This document shows positions 32,637 to 40,705 of a stretch of 64,000 nt of DNA, piece by piece; positions within the stretch are counted from its first letter, which is position 1, and every line of letters starts with the position of its first letter. The stretch spans positions 1 through 64,000 of the forward strand of contig JAFYIE010000066.1 in NCBI GenBank assembly GCA_017538795.1. The letters run 5' to 3'. The stretch comes from Bacteroidales bacterium. GTDB taxonomy: Bacteria > Bacteroidota > Bacteroidia > Bacteroidales > F082. The notes under the pieces are model-generated. The model worked only from the letters and a program-made list of their open reading frames with translations. It did no database searches and was not told the DNA's origin. Position numbers and translations under genes: made by a program.

Positions 32637-33836
32637 ATGAAAAACTTAAAATACGCTTTTTTACTAGCATTTGCGATGATTTTCGCAGTTTCGGCACAGG
32701 CTCAGAAAGAAGAAAAACCTGTTTATCAAATCACCGACGACGTCGAGGTGCCTCACACCATAGTGCAAAACCAGGCTAAGTCGGGAACGTGCTGGTGCTT
32801 CGCCGGCACAGGCTTCGTCGAGGCCGAAATCCTCAGAAAATACGACGTGAAACTCAACCTCTCGGAGATGTTCTCAGTGCGTTGGGCTTACACCAAAAAA
32901 TTCGACCGTTTCGTGCAGCTGCACAGCGCCACCAACCTCAGCTGCGGCGGCGAGGTGTTCGACGTGCTCTACGCCATCAACGACGCCGGTATGATTACCG
33001 ATGAGGCTTACAGCGGCCTCGTCATCGGCGACGAAAAGCATAACCACAGCGAGCTTCAGAAGGCTGTCGAAGGCTATGCCAGACTCGTGACACAGAAAAG
33101 CAACGGACGCATCCTCTATGAGACATATCCTAAGGCTTTAAACGGCATCCTCGACGCTTATCTCGGCGAGGTTCCAGAGGAATTTGAATACGAAGGCGCA
33201 AAATACACTCCAAAGTCATTTGCCGATAAATACGCTCTCGACATCAACGAGTATGTGCAGTTCGCCTCGTTCAGCGACAAGGAGATGTACAAACCGTTCC
33301 TCGTCATGATTCCTGACAACTGGACCTACACCATGACTTACAACATGGGCTTTGACGAGATGATGAACGAAGTCGACAACGCCTTGAACAACGGCTATAC
33401 CGTGGGCTGGGCACAGGATGTCAGCGACAAAGGCTTCTCACGCAAAGACGGTCTCGCCATCGTTCCTGAGACCGACGTCAACAAGATTCGCGAAAGCAAC
33501 CCTAAGGCATTCAAGAAGATGACCGACGAAGAGATAGCAGAAAAGATTTACTCTTTTGAATTTGTGATGCCTGAAAAGACCGTCACCGAAGAGATGCATC
33601 AGCGCGCCTACAACGACTGGAGCACCGGCGACGACCACAGCATGCTGCTCGTCGGCATAGCCCACGACCAGAACGGCAACAAATATTATAAGGTGAAAAA
33701 CTCATGGGGCGAGAGCGGTCCTTACAAAGGCTACTGGTACTGCTCGGAGCAGTTTGTGAGACTCCACACAGTGTTCTTCACAGTAAACAAAGCCGCATTC
33801 AGCGATGGAATGAAAGATAAATTATCAATCAAATAA
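32637..33836 (+). CDS. Secreted C1-family (bleomycin hydrolase/PepC-like) cysteine peptidase
   Basis: The 399-residue protein has signal peptide MKNLKYAFLLAFAMIFAVSAQAQ and a papain-like C1B core. Catalytic Cys is in QAKSGTCWCF (about residue 52), His in DDHSMLLVGIAHD (about 333) and Asn in VKNSWGESG (about 355). C1B enzymes are usually cytosolic aminopeptidases; the signal peptide puts this one in the periplasm or outside. It is the first of two adjacent paralogues 12 bases apart, and probably takes part in peptide use. Confidence 0.88.
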   Translation: MKNLKYAFLLAFAMIFAVSAQAQKEEKPVYQITDDVEVPHTIVQNQAKSGTCWCFAGTGFVEAEILRKYDVKLNLSEMFSVRWAYTKKFDRFVQLHSATNLSCGGEVFDVLYAINDAGMITDEAYSGLVIGDEKHNHSELQKAVEGYARLVTQKSNGRILYETYPKALNGILDAYLGEVPEEFEYEGAKYTPKSFADKYALDINEYVQFASFSDKEMYKPFLVMIPDNWTYTMTYNMGFDEMMNEVDNALNNGYTVGWAQDVSDKGFSRKDGLAIVPETDVNKIRESNPKAFKKMTDEEIAEKIYSFEFVMPEKTVTEEMHQRAYNDWSTGDDHSMLLVGIAHDQNGNKYYKVKNSWGESGPYKGYWYCSEQFVRLHTVFFTVNKAAFSDGMKDKLSIK

Positions 33837-33848
33837 ATTACAAACACA

Positions 33849-35084
33849 ATGAAATTCAAACATTTTCTTATGGCAGCCGCTCTGTTTTTGAGCACAGCTG
33901 CTTTCGCACAAGCTCCTGAAAAAGAAGCAAAACCTGCAGAAGAAGGTTACAAATTCGAGGTCATCAAGGAATTGCCTATGACTCCTGTGAAAGACCAGAA
34001 CAGAGCCGGCACATGCTGGTGCTACTCTACCCTCGGTTTCTTCGAGGCTGAACTGCTCCGTATGGGCAAGCCTGAGTACGACTTCTCAGAAATGTACATC
34101 GTTTACAAGACATACCAGGACCGCGCTGACCGTCACGTGCGCACACACGGCGACGTCTCTTACTCAGAAGGCGGCTCGTTCGGCGATGTCATCTACGCCA
34201 TCAAACACTATGGTCTCGTTCCGGATGTTGAGATGAGAGCCGGTCAGATGCACGGCGACAGCCTCACCGACTTCTCAGAATTCTCAGCAGTGAGCGGCAG
34301 ATTCCTCGAAGGCGTCGTCAAGACCAAGAAGCTCCAGCTCGGCACCGACGAGAACCACACTCCACTCTGGAAGACAGCTTTCAACGGCATCCTCGACGCC
34401 TACATCGGCAAAGTGCCGGAGAAGTTCACCTACAACGGCAAAGAATACACTCCAATGGAGTTCGCAAAGTCGACAGGTTTGAACATGGACGACTATGTCA
34501 ACATCGCTTCATTCGCACACCAGGCTTGGTATGAGCCATTCGTCATCGAAGTGCAGGACAACTGGCGCTGGGGCAAGGCCTACAACCTCCCAGTCGACGA
34601 GTTTATGGAGGTGATGAACAACGCTATCGACAACGGCTACCCTATCGCATGGGGTGCTGACGTCAGCGAGAGCGGCTGGCTCAGAGGCAAGATGGCAGGC
34701 GTTTGCGTCCTCCCAGACCTTAAGAACAACGCAGCCGACAAATCAGGCACTGACTTCGCACACTGGAACGGCCTCAGCGCTGCCGACCGTCAGAAAGAAG
34801 CCATGAGCAAACCTACTCCACAACGCTGGGTCAACGACCAGGATCGTATCGACGCTTACAACAACTACGAGACAACCGACGACCACGGCATGGTGATCTA
34901 CGGCAAGGCAAAAGACCAAATTGGCAACGTCTACTTCATGGTTAAGAACTCATGGGGCGATGCAGGCAACTACAACGGCAACTGGTATGCTTCAGAAGCC
35001 TTCGTGCGCTACAAAACCCTGAACATCGTGGTTCACAAAGACGCTCTTCCAAAAGCAATTAAGAAGAAACTTGGAATCAAGTAG
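33849..35084 (+). CDS. Second secreted C1-family cysteine peptidase (paralogue)
   Basis: The 411-residue paralogue of the preceding protein has signal peptide MKFKHFLMAAALFLSTAAFAQA. Catalytic Cys is in RAGTCWCYSTLGF (about 55), His in TDDHGMVIYG (about 345) and Asn in VKNSWGDAG (about 367). Both share the AFNGILDAY[LI]G-PE-F-Y-G-[KE]YTP block but have clearly diverged, so the duplication is old. A heptad repeat tract starts a few bases after the stop. Confidence 0.88.
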   Translation: MKFKHFLMAAALFLSTAAFAQAPEKEAKPAEEGYKFEVIKELPMTPVKDQNRAGTCWCYSTLGFFEAELLRMGKPEYDFSEMYIVYKTYQDRADRHVRTHGDVSYSEGGSFGDVIYAIKHYGLVPDVEMRAGQMHGDSLTDFSEFSAVSGRFLEGVVKTKKLQLGTDENHTPLWKTAFNGILDAYIGKVPEKFTYNGKEYTPMEFAKSTGLNMDDYVNIASFAHQAWYEPFVIEVQDNWRWGKAYNLPVDEFMEVMNNAIDNGYPIAWGADVSESGWLRGKMAGVCVLPDLKNNAADKSGTDFAHWNGLSAADRQKEAMSKPTPQRWVNDQDRIDAYNNYETTDDHGMVIYGKAKDQIGNVYFMVKNSWGDAGNYNGNWYASEAFVRYKTLNIVVHKDALPKAIKKKLGIK

Positions 35085-35091
35085 TTTAAAA

Positions 35092-35150
35092 AGTTAGGAG
35101 TTAGAAGTTAGGAGTTAGAAATTAACTACTAACTTCTAACTAACAACTAT
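35092..35150. repeat. Heptad tract AGTTAGN with inverted second half
   Basis: AGTTAGG, AGTTAGA, AGTTAGG, AGTTAGA (35092-35119) is followed by a CTAAC-rich inverse array, so it can fold into a hairpin. It lies between the second peptidase and the CYTH gene and may act as a terminator. Confidence 0.8.
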
Positions 35151-35158
35151 TAAAAAAG

Positions 35159-35611
35159 ATGTTACAGGAGATTGAAAGAAAATTTTTAGTGAACGGCGAC
35201 TTCAGAAATGAAGCGTTTAAGGCTGTTCATATCGTCCAGGGATACCTCTCGAGGGTTCCTGAGCGAGTAGTAAGAATCAGAATCAAAGACCAGAAAGGTT
35301 TCATAACCATCAAAGGAAAAAACAACGCCTCAGGCGCCACACGCTTCGAATGGGAAAAAGAGATACCCGTCGAAGAGGCTAAGAAACTTTTAGAGCTCTG
35401 CGAGCCAGGACTCGTCGACAAAACCAGATACCTTATTAATAATACCGACGGCAAACACACATGGGAAGTGGATGTCTACCATGGCCGCAAGGAAGGTATA
35501 ATTATTGCTGAGATTGAGCTCGGCGACGAAAACGAGGCTTTCGACAGACCATCATGGCTCGGCGAGGAAGTCACCGGCGACCAAAGATATTACAATTCAA
35601 ATTTGATTTAG
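35159..35611 (+). CDS. CYTH/triphosphate tunnel metalloenzyme domain protein
   Basis: The 150-residue single-domain protein has the ExExK signature near its start (QEIERKFLV). Basic tunnel strands follow (VVRIRIKDQKGFITIKGK) along with an EVDVYHGRKEGIIIAEIEL acidic strand. Members hydrolyse tripolyphosphate or thiamine triphosphate, or cyclise ATP; small bacterial ones of this size are usually inorganic triphosphatases. It is cytoplasmic. No partner is evident. Confidence 0.85.
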   Translation: MLQEIERKFLVNGDFRNEAFKAVHIVQGYLSRVPERVVRIRIKDQKGFITIKGKNNASGATRFEWEKEIPVEEAKKLLELCEPGLVDKTRYLINNTDGKHTWEVDVYHGRKEGIIIAEIELGDENEAFDRPSWLGEEVTGDQRYYNSNLI

Positions 35612-35616
35612 GGATT

Positions 35617-36753
35617 TTATTCTTTTTCTTTAAATCCGTGTTCTTCAACAAACTCCATAGGTGTCATGCCTGTGTTTTTACGGAAGACCGTCTGGAAATA
35701 GCTGCGCGACGCAAAGCCGCAATGTTCGGCGATGTTATCGTTCGACCAGTCGGGATGCGCGAGCATCTGACGTTTTGCCTCTTCCACGCGAAGATAAGTA
35801 AGCCACGGGCTGAACAGCTCCTGTTCAGTATTTTTCAGCCATGCCGAGAATTGATAGCGCGGGATTTTCATTTCATCGGCGGCTATCTGGATGGTTATGC
35901 CGCTACGCAGATGATTGCCGGCCTCGACCCAACGGTTCACGATGGCATCTATGCGATTATGTTCTTCATAAGATAAAGTCACGGTGGCATTATCCTCCGG
36001 CTGCTCCATCTCGTTCTCTTTGACTATTTTATCCATCTCGATCACCCTATGCGCGTCTTTACTCACAACATAGCAGATGAAGCTGATGACAAAAAAGTAA
36101 ATGCACGCGAAGAAGATGAGGGCATAAATTGCCGAAACCCATATCGGACCGAATATCGCCACAGGCAACAGCACCGCTATGACAACAAGAGAAACCACGC
36201 CGACTTCCATCCAGGTGAGCATCTCTGTGACATCATAATCGAAATAGTTATTCAGCGAGCGGCGGATTCTTCGCAGTTCCATCCATTCCTTATAATAATA
36301 AAAGAACTGCATAGCGGCGAATATCACGCTACAGATTGCCACAAGCACACGCATCGATGGAGCATCGCTCCAAATAGGCTCGTCGGCGATGACATGCGCG
36401 ACAATCAGAATCGCTATCATCAGTATCCAAGTATAAAGTCCGATAAATCGCTCAAAAGGTTTGATGCGCCCAATTCGCTGAAGGTTGAGAATAGCCAGAT
36501 TAAAATGCCATGATGCCGGGACAAAAAACAACAAATTGGTCATAACACCGGGCGCCATACCATAATATTCCCGTATCTGAAAAATATATTGAAACAAGAA
36601 ATGGAGGCATATTAATGTCGTTCCGGCTGCCAAAAGGTCTCTGGTGCGTCCAAGCAGCTTATCTTTGATAACTCTGCGAGGCACAGGCAGCACCAATGTC
36701 AATGTAAGCATCAACATCAGCAAAACAGCGAAAAATTGTACTGACTCCATCAT
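35617..36753 (-). CDS. Membrane-anchored AraC-family transcriptional regulator
   Basis: The 378-residue protein has an N-terminal half with about six transmembrane helices (from FFAVLLMLMLTLTLVLP to YALIFFACIYFFVISFICYV). A cytoplasmic linker leads to a C-terminal AraC double helix-turn-helix: QIAADEMKIPRYQFSAWLK, then SNDNIAEHCGFASRSYFQTV and NTGMTPMEFVEEH. The layout suggests a membrane-derived signal controls DNA binding. It is divergent from the beta-helix operon. Phased TTTTAACACC repeats in the shared intergenic region are plausible binding sites (inference). Confidence 0.88.
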   Translation of the reverse strand: MMESVQFFAVLLMLMLTLTLVLPVPRRVIKDKLLGRTRDLLAAGTTLICLHFLFQYIFQIREYYGMAPGVMTNLLFFVPASWHFNLAILNLQRIGRIKPFERFIGLYTWILMIAILIVAHVIADEPIWSDAPSMRVLVAICSVIFAAMQFFYYYKEWMELRRIRRSLNNYFDYDVTEMLTWMEVGVVSLVVIAVLLPVAIFGPIWVSAIYALIFFACIYFFVISFICYVVSKDAHRVIEMDKIVKENEMEQPEDNATVTLSYEEHNRIDAIVNRWVEAGNHLRSGITIQIAADEMKIPRYQFSAWLKNTEQELFSPWLTYLRVEEAKRQMLAHPDWSNDNIAEHCGFASRSYFQTVFRKNTGMTPMEFVEEHGFKEKE

Positions 36754-36761
36754 AACGGGTG

Positions 36762-36769
36762 CAAAAGTA
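36762..36769 (-). promoter_or_regulatory. -7 box of the AraC regulator gene
   Basis: TACTTTTG on the minus strand, eight bases before the ATG at 36753. The leader is very short. Confidence 0.5.
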
Positions 36770-36788
36770 TAAAAAAAACGGACATGTT

Positions 36789-36861
36789 TGTCAAAATTAT
36801 AACAATTTTAACACCTTTTTTTGAAATTTTAAACACCATTGTGTGATTTTTAACACATTAT
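36789..36861 (+). promoter_or_regulatory. Operator-like block, copy 1: three phased TTTTAACACC repeats
   Basis: TTTTAACACC, TTTTAAACACC and TTTTTAACAC recur with start-to-start spacing of about 20-21 bases (two helical turns), ending about 20 bases before a -7 box at 36877. Nearly the same block of about 72 bases recurs at 37031. Direct repeats at this spacing are typical AraC-family sites. Confidence 0.65.
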
Positions 36862-36876
36862 TTTCAATTCATAATA

Positions 36877-36884
36877 TATCTTTG
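36877..36884 (+). promoter_or_regulatory. -7 box of the minimal upstream cassette
   Basis: TATCTTTG just after operator block 1. It would drive a transcript of about 140 nt ending at the terminator at 36992-37029. Confidence 0.5.
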
Positions 36885-36920
36885 CCATGTATTTGAGAAA
36901 ATTGTTAGAGCAAATAAAAT

Positions 36921-36962
36921 ATGATGAAAAATTATATGTCATTAGCAGAAATAAGAAAATAA
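36921..36962 (+). CDS. Possible 13-codon peptide in the minimal cassette
   Basis: ATGATGAAA...AAATAA encodes MMKNYMSLAEIRK. It lies between a promoter and a terminator that are both copies of those flanking the 37188-40636 operon. The stop codon falls at the same position of the duplicated 33-base 3' sequence as the stop of the 81-residue gene. It may be a deletion remnant or a leader peptide. A 28-codon frame from 36887 overlaps it. Confidence 0.25.
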   Translation: MMKNYMSLAEIRK

Positions 36963-36989
36963 TTATTGGTTAATTTAATGAATTTTTCC
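36957..36989 (+). repeat. 33-bp pre-terminator repeat, copy 1
   Basis: AAATAATTATTGGTTAATTT followed by AATGAATTTTTCC. The same 33 bases recur at 40631-40663 with one mismatch, in both cases right after a stop codon and just before a GC-rich hairpin. Confidence 0.9.
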
Positions 36990-36991
36990 CC

Positions 36992-37029
36992 GTGGGGATA
37001 TACGACGCCCGTCGTAATCCCCACTTTTT
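36992..37029 (+). terminator. Terminator of the minimal cassette
   Basis: GTGGGGAT-A-TACGACG, loop CC, CGTCGTA-ATCCCCAC, then TTTTT. Confidence 0.85.
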
Positions 37030-37030
37030 A

Positions 37031-37103
37031 TGTCAAAATTATAACAATTTTAACACCTTGTTATTAGATTTTAAACACCATTGCATGATTTTTAACACCT
37101 TAT
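37031..37103 (+). promoter_or_regulatory. Operator-like block, copy 2
   Basis: The block beginning TGTCAAAATTATAACAATTT repeats copy 1 (36789) with few differences and keeps all three phased TTTTAACACC-type repeats. It ends about 16 bases before the -7 box of the beta-helix operon. Confidence 0.65.
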
Positions 37104-37118
37104 GTTTTTTTTATATTC

Positions 37119-37126
37119 TACTTTTG
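37119..37126 (+). promoter_or_regulatory. -7 box of the beta-helix T9SS operon
   Basis: TACTTTTG, 61 bases before the ATG at 37188 and downstream of operator block 2. Confidence 0.6.
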
Positions 37127-37187
37127 CGACTCGAAAATTCAAACGAAAATTAAAAACGAACAGGAAAAAAATTAAATCAAACCAACA

Positions 37188-40100
37188 ATGAAAAATTCAT
37201 TAAAATTAACTCTGGCATTGATTTTAACATTCTGCGCCATTTCGCTATGGGCAGGAAACACTGGCCGGGCCTACTCGTGGGACGGCGAAGGGACTCAACA
37301 GAACCCGTACATTATTATGAATGATGAACAGTTTCTGCTGCTCGCCAATTTAGTAAACGCTGGCGACACAGAAGTTTCCCACTCATACTTCAAACTCGGC
37401 GCGGACATCACATTCGGTACCGAACAAGAGCCTGACACCACAATGGTAGGCTTCTCAAAAAGCCGCAGATTCTACGGCCACTTCGACGGCGACGGCCACA
37501 CCCTCAACGTTTACATGGTTCGTGACAAAAATTTCGCTGCACCATTCGGCATCGCTGATGGCTCAACATTCACCAACCTCAACGTCGAAGGCACCATCAT
37601 TACCGACCATAAGTTTGCAGGCGGTATCGCTTCATACGTCTACGGAAAGAACAACGGTCCTGTTAACGTTACCAACTGCAACAGCAACATCCATATCATC
37701 AGCAACGTCACCGTCCCTTCAAACCACGACGGCACACACGCAGGATTTGTAGGTCAGTGCGAAGAAGGCACCATCAACTTTGAAAACTGCGTCTTCACAG
37801 GCAGCATCATCGACCCTGTCGAGCCTCACCAGACCATCAAATGCGCCGGATTCCTCGGATGGGTCAACAACACGGCCAACTACACCAGATGCTTGCAAGC
37901 CGGAACAATCGACGTTGAATCATACATGGCTACATTCCAACGCAATAAAAAAGGCGCGTCGATTAATTATACAAACGCCTACTACATCAACGGATTCAAC
38001 GACAATCAAGGCACACAGGCATTAGGCATAGTGCCTGACAGCACCATCGTTAGGAGATACCTTATAAACACAACACCATATTACATTCCAGGCGTTGAAA
38101 TATCAGGCATCTACGGATATTATTATACTGATGGCAATCCTGTCACTGTGGCACCTGTAGTGACATATTTCAGCAATGAACTTATCGAAGGCAACGACTA
38201 CACTGTCACTTTCAAAATCAAGAACGGCGATGTGTACAACACCGTGACACAAGTAACAGAAGCCGGCGACTATAAGATCAAAATTGAAGGCGCAGGCGAT
38301 TACACAGGCACATACACCGACACATTCAGAGTTATAGCAATAACCAACGACTGGGTTGAGTTGCAGAGCTTATTAGACGCCGACGGTACAGTGGTCCTGA
38401 ACAAAAACTACATCGCCAACAGTGACGATGAGGCTTTGATAGTCAATGGCGACGTGACAATCGACATGAACAGCCACATCATCGACCGCGCCGTGAATGT
38501 AGCCAAAGAAGACGGCTACGTCATCAAAGTCAACAAAAACGCTTCGCTTACCATCATCGACAACAGTAAGGATAAAGCCAACGCCATCACCGGCGGTAAC
38601 ACCATCGGAAACGGCGGCGGCATCTATAACGAAGGCAAATTAACCATTGAAAATCTAAATATAAGCGGTAACAGAACCATCCGCAACTCTAAAGTCTACG
38701 GAACCGGCGCCGGCATCTACTCAACAGGTACTCTGTTGATGACAAACTGCAACGTTAGCGATAACGTTGGTGACGGTGGCGGCGGCGGTATCCATGCTTT
38801 AGGAGGACTCACCATCTCTGGCGGTAGCGTAAGCGACAACAAAACATTCAGCAAAGGCGCTGGCATCCGCGTAACAGGAAAGAACTCTACCATCACCGAC
38901 TGCGTCATCACAAACAACAGCATAATTACCGGTGCTAACATAAAGAACGGCGGCGGCATCTACGTCGACGGCTCAAACGGCGCAATCGTCCTTACTATTA
39001 CAAGATGCACCATCACCAACAACACAGCAATTGAAAACGGCGGCGGCATCTACGTGATGAACAGCAGCGTAATAGCTAAAGACTGTACGATTTCAAATAA
39101 CAGCGCCAGTTTAGGCAACGATATCTACCTCTATCAAAACTGCACCATAAACATTGAAGGTAGCACAACGACGACCAACACAAGCGCAAACGATATCTTC
39201 GCTTACTCCAACGCACAAGTCATCGTCCCTACAAACTCAACATTCCTGGCAACAGTCCAGAATAACACCATAACATGGAACGCAGATCATAAGACTGGCT
39301 GGAGCCCGATATCTTCTCCAATAGAAAACCAACTCTTCGAAAATGTAACAAACCTGCAGTCAGCAATACATAACATCTATCGTTATGACGCTGAAAGCAC
39401 CGTGTGGCAGGAATACAGAGACGGACACAACTTATTCGATAGATTTGAGACAGGCCGCGGATATCTGTACCGCAGAGCCTCAGCGGCAACCATCACATAC
39501 TCAGGCACCCTCAACAGCGGTGATGTAAGTTACGACCTGGCCTACACCGAAGGCAACGATTTGAAGTCATACAACCTCATCGGAAATCCTTACTCACACA
39601 CTATTTATAAAGGTGTCAACATTTCCAACGACTTCCTCGAGGAGAAATATTGCTTACTCAACACCGACGGCACATGGCAAGTGATGGACGACAGCGAAGC
39701 CATCCCTGTGGGAACAGCCATCCTCGTCCAGGCTACAGCAGCCAAGACATTGAAGATCACCAACGAAGGCACTTCCTCTAAAGAACGTTCAAACAACGAC
39801 AACATCTGGTTTACAGTCTCCAACAACGAGTTCAAAGATGTGGCTTGCATCGAGTTCAAGAATGGTCACGGATTCAACAAGGTGGCTCACCGCAACGAAG
39901 ACGCTCCTATGCTCTACATCAACCACAACGGCGAAAACTTCGCGTCGGTCGACATGAGCGACGACACCGATCTGATAAATCTTAATTTCAAGACCAACAA
40001 AACAGGCAAATTCACCTTGAGTTACAAAGCAAACGGCATGTTCAACTACCTGCATCTCATCGACAGACTGACAGGAGCTGATGTCGACTTGCTCCTCGAC

Positions 40101-40394
40101 GAAGAATATTCATTCATCGCGTCATCCAAAGATGATGAATCAAGATTTATCGTCCGCATGAACTATCAGGGCGCTCCAAGCAACTCCGACGATCACTTCG
40201 CTTACCAAAACGGCAACGACATCATCGTCAACGGCGAAGGCACACTGCAAATATTCGACATGACAGGACGCTTGGTTTCTACAGCCAACGTACAAGGCGT
40301 TGAGACGATGTGCACGTCATCTATGCAGACAGGCCTCTACATCTTCAGATTGATCGGAAATGAAATTAAAACTCAGAAAATTATTGTCAGATGA
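37188..40394 (+). CDS. Large T9SS-exported beta-helix adhesin-like protein
   Basis: The 1068-residue protein opens with signal peptide MKNSLKLTLALILTFCAISLWA. A GLUG/adhesin-like N-terminal region (WDGEGTQQNPYIIMNDEQF, TNLNVEGTII) comes first. An Ig/MBG-like module (about 300-385) follows. A right-handed parallel beta-helix spans about 400-680, with recurring GGGIY rungs (NGGGIYNEG, NGGGIYVDG, NGGGIYVMN). The C-terminal T9SS sorting domain reads GTLQIFDMTGRLVSTANV to QKIIVR. No catalytic motif is evident, so binding or adhesion is the likely role. It overlaps the next gene by four bases. Confidence 0.88.
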   Translation: MKNSLKLTLALILTFCAISLWAGNTGRAYSWDGEGTQQNPYIIMNDEQFLLLANLVNAGDTEVSHSYFKLGADITFGTEQEPDTTMVGFSKSRRFYGHFDGDGHTLNVYMVRDKNFAAPFGIADGSTFTNLNVEGTIITDHKFAGGIASYVYGKNNGPVNVTNCNSNIHIISNVTVPSNHDGTHAGFVGQCEEGTINFENCVFTGSIIDPVEPHQTIKCAGFLGWVNNTANYTRCLQAGTIDVESYMATFQRNKKGASINYTNAYYINGFNDNQGTQALGIVPDSTIVRRYLINTTPYYIPGVEISGIYGYYYTDGNPVTVAPVVTYFSNELIEGNDYTVTFKIKNGDVYNTVTQVTEAGDYKIKIEGAGDYTGTYTDTFRVIAITNDWVELQSLLDADGTVVLNKNYIANSDDEALIVNGDVTIDMNSHIIDRAVNVAKEDGYVIKVNKNASLTIIDNSKDKANAITGGNTIGNGGGIYNEGKLTIENLNISGNRTIRNSKVYGTGAGIYSTGTLLMTNCNVSDNVGDGGGGGIHALGGLTISGGSVSDNKTFSKGAGIRVTGKNSTITDCVITNNSIITGANIKNGGGIYVDGSNGAIVLTITRCTITNNTAIENGGGIYVMNSSVIAKDCTISNNSASLGNDIYLYQNCTINIEGSTTTTNTSANDIFAYSNAQVIVPTNSTFLATVQNNTITWNADHKTGWSPISSPIENQLFENVTNLQSAIHNIYRYDAESTVWQEYRDGHNLFDRFETGRGYLYRRASAATITYSGTLNSGDVSYDLAYTEGNDLKSYNLIGNPYSHTIYKGVNISNDFLEEKYCLLNTDGTWQVMDDSEAIPVGTAILVQATAAKTLKITNEGTSSKERSNNDNIWFTVSNNEFKDVACIEFKNGHGFNKVAHRNEDAPMLYINHNGENFASVDMSDDTDLINLNFKTNKTGKFTLSYKANGMFNYLHLIDRLTGADVDLLLDEEYSFIASSKDDESRFIVRMNYQGAPSNSDDHFAYQNGNDIIVNGEGTLQIFDMTGRLVSTANVQGVETMCTSSMQTGLYIFRLIGNEIKTQKIIVR

Positions 40395-40636
40395 AAAAAA
40401 TATTAATTACAATCGCATTTATAATAATGGGCCTTTGCGCCAGTGCTCAAAGTGATGGTTTCTTCAGTGGCTGGAGCGACGGCGGTGACCGCACACTAAA
40501 CAATTCTTCAACACTTATTGCGCCAGTCTCACCTATCGGCTCAGAGACAAACGAAAATGTTCCTACCGGCAGCGGTTTGCTTATCATGACCGCTATCGGC
40601 GCATGCTATGCAATTAAAAAGAGAAAAAGTAAATAA
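40391..40636 (+). CDS. Small secreted protein with C-terminal P-x-G-S-G / TM / basic-tail signal
   Basis: The 81-residue protein has signal peptide MKKILITIAFIIMGLCASAQ, then SDGFFSGWSDGGDR and a short polar linker. It ends VPTGSGLLIMTAIGACYAIKKRKSK: a short motif, one hydrophobic helix and a basic tail. That tripartite ending looks like a membrane-retention or sorting signal analogous in layout to PEP-CTERM or LPXTG tails, but with a different motif. Its ATG overlaps the stop of the beta-helix gene (ATGA), so translation is coupled and the two products probably act together. Confidence 0.75.
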   Translation: MKKILITIAFIIMGLCASAQSDGFFSGWSDGGDRTLNNSSTLIAPVSPIGSETNENVPTGSGLLIMTAIGACYAIKKRKSK

Positions 40637-40663
40637 TTATTGGTTAATTTAATGAATCTTTCC
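40631..40663 (+). repeat. 33-bp pre-terminator repeat, copy 2
   Basis: 32 of 33 bases match 36957-36989. It lies at the stop codon of the 81-residue gene and leads into the terminator hairpin. Confidence 0.9.
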
Positions 40664-40705
40664 GTAGGGGGGAAGCCACGCCCGTGGCTCCCCCTTACAA
40701 TTTTT
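40664..40705. terminator. Bidirectional terminator
   Basis: GTAGGGGGGAAGCCACG (40664-40680), loop CC, CGTGGCTCCCCCTTAC (40683-40698), then T-rich sequence. It separates the beta-helix operon from the convergent YitT gene. Confidence 0.85.

Noticed and set aside
36887-36973. 28-codon frame in the minimal cassette
   Set aside because: Its ATG lies only two bases past the -7 box, likely at or before the transcription start, so the 13-codon frame is the more plausible peptide.
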